Shown piece after piece: positions 60,365 to 64,000 of a DNA stretch of 64,000 nt. The translations under genes were made by a program, and so were the position numbers. Origin of the DNA: an uncultured Lachnospiraceae bacterium (GTDB taxonomy: Bacteria; Bacillota; Clostridia; Lachnospirales; Lachnospiraceae); assembly GCA_910585895.1 (NCBI GenBank), contig CAJUHY010000009.1, forward strand, positions 14,597 through 78,596, in the 5' to 3' direction. Positions within the stretch are counted from its first letter, which is position 1, and the number at the start of each line of letters is the position of its first letter. A model generated the notes under the pieces. That model ran no database searches. It saw only the letters and a program-made list of their open reading frames with translations, and was not told where the DNA came from.

Positions 60365-61774
60365 ATGATGAAAGTTTACAATACGCTGAGCAGACAAAAA
60401 GAAGAATTTGTGCCGTTAGAGGCAGGTAAGGTAAAAATGTATGTATGCGGGCCTACCGTATATAATCTTATCCATATCGGAAATGCCCGTCCCATGATGG
60501 TGTTTGATACGGTGCGCCGTTATATGGAGTATAAAGGTTTTGAGGTAAATTTTGTGTCCAATTTTACGGATGTGGATGACAAGATTATCAAGAAAGCTGT
60601 GGAGGAAGGCATATCAGCGCAGGAAGTTTCCCAGCGGTATATCGAAGAATGCAAGAAGGATATGGCTGCCATGAATGTGAGGCCTGCCACGACTCATCCG
60701 CTGGCAACGCAGGAGATTGGCGGTATGTTGGAGATGATTTCCACCTTGGTTGACAAAGGATTTGCCTATGCGGTGGAGGATGGGACTGTCTATTTCCGTA
60801 CCAGGAAGTTCAAAGAGTATGGCAAACTGTCCCATAAGAATCTAGACGACCTGCAGGCCGGACATCGTGATATCAAGGTAACTGGCGAGGACAAGGAGGA
60901 TTCTCTGGATTTCGTATTGTGGAAGCCCAAGAAAGAAGGAGAGCCGTATTGGGAGTCTCCCTGGTGCAATGGCAGGCCAGGATGGCATATTGAGTGTTCC
61001 GTAATGGCGAAAAAATATTTAGGCGAAGAGATTGATATCCATGCAGGCGGTGAAGATTTGATTTTCCCGCATCATGAAAATGAGATTGCCCAGAGCGAGG
61101 CCTGCAATGGTAAGATTTTTGCTAAATACTGGATACACAATGGATTTTTAAATATTGATAATAAGAAGATGTCCAAATCTGAAGGGAATTTCTTTACAGT
61201 GCGTGAAATTGGAGAAAAATACGATTTGCAGGTGCTTCGTTTCTTCATGCTCAGCGCCCACTACCGCAGTCCGCTGAATTTCAGCGCAGACCTTATGGAA
61301 GCGGCTAAGAATGGTCTGGAACGCATTTTAAATGCGGCGCAGAATCTGCAGCATCTGCAGAAAAATGCCGTTGCGGATATGATGACACAGGAGGAAGCGG
61401 AAATATTTGCGGGCAGTCAAGCTTTCGTGGAGAAATTTGAGAGAGCGATGGATGATGATTTTAATACTGCAGATGCAATTTCAGCAGTTTTTGAATTCGT
61501 CAAATACTGCAATACCAATGTTACAGAGAAGGGTTCTCGAGAGTTATTGGAGAATCTCTATCAGCGGCTGGACGGTCTTTGCGATGTCTTAGGTCTCATT
61601 CTCCGAAAGGAGGAGGAAATCCTCGACGAGGAGATTGAAAAGCTGATTGCAGAACGTCAGGCGGCGCGCAAGGAAAAGAATTTCGCGCGGGCGGATGAAA
61701 TCCGTGATATACTTTTGGGAAAAGGAATTATTCTGGAAGATACCAGGGAAGGCGTAAAATGGAAAAGGGCATAA
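60365..61774 (+). CDS. cysS: cysteinyl-tRNA synthetase
   Basis: 469 residues. The HIGH-like motif is NLIHIGNARPMMVFD and the KMSKS motif is NKKMSKSEGNFFTV. Zinc ligands include Cys28 in MYVCGPTVYN, Cys in WHIECSVMAKKYL and the HHENEIAQSE segment. A helical anticodon-binding domain ends the protein. It charges tRNA-Cys. GGAGG before the cysE stop serves as ribosome site, and 16 bp of its end overlap mrnC. The cysE-cysS pair links cysteine synthesis with its use, as in Bacillus. Confidence 0.98.
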   Translation: MMKVYNTLSRQKEEFVPLEAGKVKMYVCGPTVYNLIHIGNARPMMVFDTVRRYMEYKGFEVNFVSNFTDVDDKIIKKAVEEGISAQEVSQRYIEECKKDMAAMNVRPATTHPLATQEIGGMLEMISTLVDKGFAYAVEDGTVYFRTRKFKEYGKLSHKNLDDLQAGHRDIKVTGEDKEDSLDFVLWKPKKEGEPYWESPWCNGRPGWHIECSVMAKKYLGEEIDIHAGGEDLIFPHHENEIAQSEACNGKIFAKYWIHNGFLNIDNKKMSKSEGNFFTVREIGEKYDLQVLRFFMLSAHYRSPLNFSADLMEAAKNGLERILNAAQNLQHLQKNAVADMMTQEEAEIFAGSQAFVEKFERAMDDDFNTADAISAVFEFVKYCNTNVTEKGSRELLENLYQRLDGLCDVLGLILRKEEEILDEEIEKLIAERQAARKEKNFARADEIRDILLGKGIILEDTREGVKWKRA

Positions 61775-62199
61775 ATTCATATATTTTAGGAAAATTTGGC
61801 ATAGAGAAGAAGGACATCCGAAGTTATTCGCCATTAACATTGGCCTATATTGGAGATGGTATCTATGACCTTATTATCCGTTCTATGGTGGTGGGAGAGG
61901 GGAATACCCACGTTAATGATTTGCACCGCTATACCAGCCAGATTGTAAAGGCACATGCTCAGTCGGAGATGGTGGGGGAACTTTTGCCGGAATTGACCGA
62001 GGAGGAATTGACAGTATATAAACGCGGCAGAAATGCCAAGTCTGCTACCATGGCCAAGAATGCTACCGTGGGCGATTACCGCAGGGCGACTGGTTTTGAG
62101 GCGTTGATGGGTTATCTGTATCTTGAAGATCAGATGGAGCGAATGATGGAGTTGATTATAACCGGGCTTAAGAGGACCGGGAAAGGAGCAAAAGAGTGA
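61759..62199 (+). CDS. mrnC: Mini-ribonuclease III
   Basis: 146 residues. RNase III catalytic domain without a dsRNA-binding domain: YSPLTLAYIGDGIYDLIIRS carries the acidic catalytic signature, and VGDYRRATGFEALMGYLYLE the second acidic set. It trims 23S rRNA precursors. It starts inside the 3' end of cysS and its stop overlaps rlmB by 4 bp, an order conserved in Bacillus. Confidence 0.95.
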   Translation: MEKGINSYILGKFGIEKKDIRSYSPLTLAYIGDGIYDLIIRSMVVGEGNTHVNDLHRYTSQIVKAHAQSEMVGELLPELTEEELTVYKRGRNAKSATMAKNATVGDYRRATGFEALMGYLYLEDQMERMMELIITGLKRTGKGAKE

Positions 62200-62936
62200 G
62201 GTACGAAGAGTTGACCATTGAGGGAAGGAATGCAGTTTTAGAAGCATTTCGGTCCGGGAAGACCATAGACAAGCTGTTTGTGCAAAAGGGCTGTCAGGAC
62301 GGTCCTGTCAGGACGATTATCCGGGAAGCCAAAAAGCATGATACCATTCTGGACTATGTTGCAAAGGAGCGGTTAGACCAGCTTTCTGAGACGAAAAAGC
62401 ATCAGGGCGTTATCGCCTATGCGGCAGCGTATGAATACGCGAAGGTGGAGGACATGCTGGCGGCAGCAAAGGAGAAGCAGGAGGATCCGTTTTTGATTCT
62501 TCTTGATAATATTGAAGACCCTCATAATCTGGGTGCGATTATTCGTACGGCAAATCTCGCCGGCGCGCATGGTGTGATTATACCCAAGCGCAGAGCGGCG
62601 GGGCTTACGGCAACAGTGGCGAAAGCATCGGCCGGGGCTTTGAATTATACGCCGGTGGCGAAAGTGACGAACCTTTCCCAGACCATCAAGGAATTAAAAG
62701 AACAGGGAATCTGGTTTGTCTGTGCCGATATGGATGGCGAGACGATGTATAAGCTTGATTTAAAGGGTCCTGTTGGGTTGGTTATCGGCAGCGAGGGGCA
62801 AGGTATCGGTAAACTGGTGAAAGAGAATTGTGATTTTAACGCTTCCATTCCCATGGCCGGGGAGATTGAGTCTTTAAATGCTTCCGTGGCTGCCGGGGTT
62901 CTCGCTTACGAGATTGTGAGGCAGAGGATGCGGTGA
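62196..62936 (+). CDS. rlmB: 23S rRNA (guanosine-2'-O-)-methyltransferase RlmB
   Basis: 246 residues, GTG start overlapping the mrnC stop. SPOUT/TrmH family: the N-terminal substrate domain (TIEGRNAVLEAFRSGKTIDK) and the trefoil-knot motifs LDNIEDPHNLGAIIRTANLA, LVIGSEGQGIGKLVKENCDF and IPMAGEIESLNASVAAGVL. It methylates a G in the 23S rRNA peptidyl-transferase region. The E. coli position is 2251; the position here is assumed by family. Confidence 0.95.
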   Translation: MRYEELTIEGRNAVLEAFRSGKTIDKLFVQKGCQDGPVRTIIREAKKHDTILDYVAKERLDQLSETKKHQGVIAYAAAYEYAKVEDMLAAAKEKQEDPFLILLDNIEDPHNLGAIIRTANLAGAHGVIIPKRRAAGLTATVAKASAGALNYTPVAKVTNLSQTIKELKEQGIWFVCADMDGETMYKLDLKGPVGLVIGSEGQGIGKLVKENCDFNASIPMAGEIESLNASVAAGVLAYEIVRQRMR

Positions 62937-62946
62937 GGGGAAAGTA

Positions 62947-63549
62947 GTGCAGAAAGAGAAAGAATTTGCGAATCAGAAAGATGAATTATTGATCGAGCAG
63001 CTGCGCAGCGGTCAGCAGGAGATTACCGATTATATTATGGAAAAATATAAGAACCTGGTACGCAAGCGGGCAAATGCCATGTTTCTCATAGGAGGGGACA
63101 CGGATGATCTGATTCAGGAGGGGATGATTGGGTTGTTTAAGGCAATCCGGGATTTTAATGCGGACAAAGACGCATCTTTTTATCATTTTGCGGATTTGTG
63201 TATTACCCGGCAGATTTACCATGCGGTGGAGGCCTCCCAGAGAAAAAAGCATTTGCCTCTAAATACCTATGTTTCGCTGAATGCGCAGATGGGGCAGGAG
63301 GGGGAAGAGACTTTTTTAGATGTACTGGAATCTTTTGAGTATTCCAATCCAGAGCAGCTTCTCATTGAGCGGGAAGATGCCCGGGCAATCCAGAAGAAAT
63401 TAAGAGATGACCTCAGCAGGTTTGAACAGCAGGTCGTGCAGCTTTATCTGCAGGGCATGAGCTACCGGCAGATTGCAGAGCAGCTGGGCAAGGAGCCCAA
63501 AGCGATTGACAATGCGTTACAGCGCATCCGTACAAAGATAAAAATGTAA
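62947..63549 (+). CDS. sigH: sporulation sigma factor SigH
   Basis: 200 residues, GTG start with GGGGAAAGTA ahead. Region 2 contains TDDLIQEGMIGLFKAIRDFN, a long region with SFYHFADLCITRQIYHAVEA follows, and region 4 ends GMSYRQIAEQLGKEPKAIDN and ALQRIRTKIK. The placement behind rlmB matches B. subtilis yacO-yacP-sigH. SigH drives early sporulation genes. With the SASP, PdaA-like and SpoVB-like genes it makes sporulation very likely in this organism. Confidence 0.93.
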   Translation: MQKEKEFANQKDELLIEQLRSGQQEITDYIMEKYKNLVRKRANAMFLIGGDTDDLIQEGMIGLFKAIRDFNADKDASFYHFADLCITRQIYHAVEASQRKKHLPLNTYVSLNAQMGQEGEETFLDVLESFEYSNPEQLLIEREDARAIQKKLRDDLSRFEQQVVQLYLQGMSYRQIAEQLGKEPKAIDNALQRIRTKIKM

Positions 63550-63557
63550 AGAAATGG

Positions 63558-63586
63558 TTGACAAACCGTATTTTGCTGGGTATAAT
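63558..63586 (+). promoter_or_regulatory. promoter of the DUF177 gene
   Basis: TTGACA (63558-63563), 17-bp spacer, TATAAT (63581-63586). Consensus sigma-A promoter directly after sigH. Confidence 0.85.
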
Positions 63587-63612
63587 ATATCAAGTGTGGA
63601 TAGGAGACTGTT

Positions 63613-64000
63613 ATGAAGATAGATTTATCGGATATCATTTCCAGTGAAGGTAAGGAAATGTCGAAACAGGCAGTAATTGAATTGAAGGCTTTTCAATCCA
63701 AACTGGGTCAGTTTCCGATTGTAAAGCACGCACCGTTTGTACTTGCGTTTACCAACGAGAATAATAAGCGGCTGCTTATTCGGGGAGAGACGGAAGTTAC
63801 AATTGCAATTCCATGTGACCGCTGCTTAGAAGAGGTGGACAGGGTGTTTCCCATCAAGATTGAGAAACAGCTGAATCTTCGTGAAGATGAAGCAGAGTGG
63901 GACATGATGGAATCAAATTATATGACAGGAACAAAGCTGGATGTAGATCAACTTATTTTTGGAGAAATTTTGGTGAGTTGGCCAATGAAGGTTCTGTGCA
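63613..64000 (+). CDS. DUF177 (YceD) family protein, 5' part (cut by window end)
   Basis: 129 codons are visible, frame open to the end. The YceD features are LRGETEVTIAIPCDRCLEEV-like positions: here RGETEVTIAIPCDRCLEEV (Cys-x2-Cys) and the acidic stretch ending LDVDQLIFGEIL, with WPMKVLC at the edge (C-terminal Cys pair probably beyond). In most bacteria this gene lies before rpmF (ribosomal protein L32) and plsX, so rpmF is expected just outside the window. Linked to rRNA processing in plants and bacteria; role not settled. Confidence 0.88.
   Translation, partial: MKIDLSDIISSEGKEMSKQAVIELKAFQSKLGQFPIVKHAPFVLAFTNENNKRLLIRGETEVTIAIPCDRCLEEVDRVFPIKIEKQLNLREDEAEWDMMESNYMTGTKLDVDQLIFGEILVSWPMKVLC

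Overview
The window looks like chromosome from a spore-forming gut-type Clostridia, most likely a Lachnospiraceae member. The reasons are Gram-positive gene orders (tig-clpP-clpX-lon-ysxC; cysE-cysS-mrnC-rlmB-sigH), an alpha/beta SASP, sporulation SigH, a PdaA-like cortex enzyme, a SpoVB-like flippase, a TIGR04086 membrane protein, strong AGGAGG ribosome sites and consensus sigma-A promoters. I inferred the taxon from gene content; I did not run a database comparison.

Layout. 1-9.9 kb: the 3' part of carB, then an accessory stretch with an Rpn-like PD-(D/E)XK protein, a CYTH phosphatase, a cruciform-forming repeat, an orphaned YefM-type antitoxin with an internally deleted YoeB-like toxin, a SASP gene, two more predicted nuclease-fold proteins, a DJ-1 protein, a PdaA-like deacetylase, a PadR/DUF2812 pair with a clear self-operator, and an HMGL-like aldolase. 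10-20 kb: the protein quality-control cluster (trigger factor, ClpP, ClpX, Lon, YsxC) running into a zinc/manganese-type ABC importer and an AI-2E family membrane protein. 20-28 kb: a LacI-type-sensor/GGDEF protein, a flippase, then an Fe-S/thiolation cluster (Rrf2 regulator, IscS, IscU, MnmA) with a palindromic operator ahead of the regulator and a 50-bp tandem repeat ahead of mnmA.

27.7-36.6 kb is the most unusual part. A 26-aa holin-like type I toxin with a convincing convergent antisense promoter sits directly upstream of a promoter and five tightly coupled genes (28063-36604): a DptF-like P-loop ATPase with a Cys4 site, a 500-aa unknown, a 971-aa protein with DptH-like features but no P-loop, a ParA/MinD-type ATPase with a KGGTGKT motif, and an HD-domain protein with an inserted zinc ribbon. 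I read this as a candidate, apparently undescribed anti-phage or genome-surveillance system related to DptFGH but lacking the DndBCDE modification genes in this window. A methyl-accepting-type signalling protein follows 40 bp later.

37.9-49 kb: an ECF sigma factor with a membrane-anchored beta-propeller protein, a coiled-coil protein, tRNA-Gly(CCC), a histidinol-phosphatase-like PHP protein, the glycolytic run gap-[structured RNA]-pgk-tpiA, a RloA-type ATPase followed by a broken rloB, and an AraC regulator. 49-64 kb: glycogen phosphorylase, a CorC-type transporter, a KDG kinase/KDPG aldolase operon, a NYN-LOTUS protein, apt, ispF, an Eis-like acetyltransferase, a 160-bp tandem repeat, the cysE-cysS-mrnC-rlmB-sigH operon, and the start of a DUF177 (YceD) gene cut by the window end.
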